The position numbers and the translations under genes were made by a program. This document shows positions 33,642 through 34,054 of a stretch of 34,054 nucleotides of DNA, piece by piece. The DNA is from Apostichopus californicus. Taxonomy: Eukaryota; Echinodermata; Holothuroidea; Aspidochirotida; Stichopodidae. How positions within the stretch are numbered: the stretch's first letter is position 1; every line of letters starts with the position of its first letter. The stretch lies in assembly GCA_020650975.1 (NCBI GenBank), contig JAIPMN010001450.1, forward strand, positions 1 through 34,054, read 5' to 3'. A model generated the notes under the pieces. That model saw nothing but the letters and a program-made list of their open reading frames with translations. It made no database searches and had not been told where the DNA came from.

Positions 33642-34054
33642 GCCACGTGTACGGTGGGGTCATCTCCAGCTTGGTCCCACTGCCCTATTTGGAGTGGAGT
33701 CATCAACTCAAGCCACTGTTTCATCTTGAGATTAAAATCCATTCTTTCTTGTTGAGTTACTTTGATGTAGCTGTTGACTACATTGGACACTGCTTATTAC
33801 TATTTACCATTTAGCTGTATCATGGGCTCTGGGGTAGTATAGAAGTGATCATTGTAATGTTTTCATCTAGGTAAGGGAATAACTGTCTTGGTTTGTTCTT
33901 GGCTTAAATTTTGTTGAAGACTATTAAATCATACGTAATGGTGAAACCTACTTTTTTTTTTACAAACTGAAAAATGGTATGTGAGCATGGGAAAAATGAT
34001 CAGTTCTTCATTTTTGAGGTAAGGATGAGAAGGTGTTGGGGGGGGGGGGGGGGG
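33642..34054. other. Downstream flank of SHMT, ending in poly-G
   Basis: No gene is visible. The window stops inside a poly-G run starting at about 34038, which may mark a contig end or simply the window edge. Confidence 0.5.

Overview
This is a stretch of animal nuclear genome. Genes are split by introns with consensus GT..AG borders, intergenic DNA is AT-rich with many mono- and dinucleotide runs, and relics of hAT-type and non-LTR transposons are scattered through it. The protein content (SLC22 carrier, single GGA adaptor, cytosolic-type SHMT), TTAGGG-type telomere-like repeats and abundant CCTAGGC-like motifs suggest an invertebrate, perhaps a marine deuterostome such as an echinoderm. 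That assignment is inference and was not tested by any search.

Layout. 1-187: right end of a hAT-like element cut by the window edge. 907-2665 (+): the last four exons of an SLC22-family solute carrier, followed by a three-copy tandem repeat and a poly(A) signal. About 3300-8060: gene-poor DNA with two tandem-repeat blocks, one of about 850 bp. 9232-20305 (-): a complete 15-exon GGA gene (732 aa; VHS, GAT, hinge, GAE), convergent with SLC22, with a likely poly(A) signal at 8080-8085. 20306-23200: repeat-rich spacer with an unrecognised 191-codon ORF, an assembly gap in a poly-C duplicated block, and a 660 bp hAT-like element with an 8 bp target duplication. About 23198-33513 (+): serine hydroxymethyltransferase. 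Seven certain coding exons (475 aa) run from 26280 to 33513, and a candidate promoter and first exon lie at 23198-23310. Its introns carry two or three LINE 3' tails and a telomere-repeat-bearing inverted-repeat element.

The three genes do unrelated housekeeping jobs: membrane transport of organic ions, clathrin/ARF-dependent sorting at the trans-Golgi, and one-carbon metabolism. GGA and SHMT are transcribed divergently. I see no operon-like or novel multi-gene system. The points most worth following up are a possible alternative SHMT N-terminus, a DXXLL sorting signal fused to a clathrin-box-like motif in the GGA hinge, a decayed triplication of a GAE exon border, and several well-delimited mobile-element structures.
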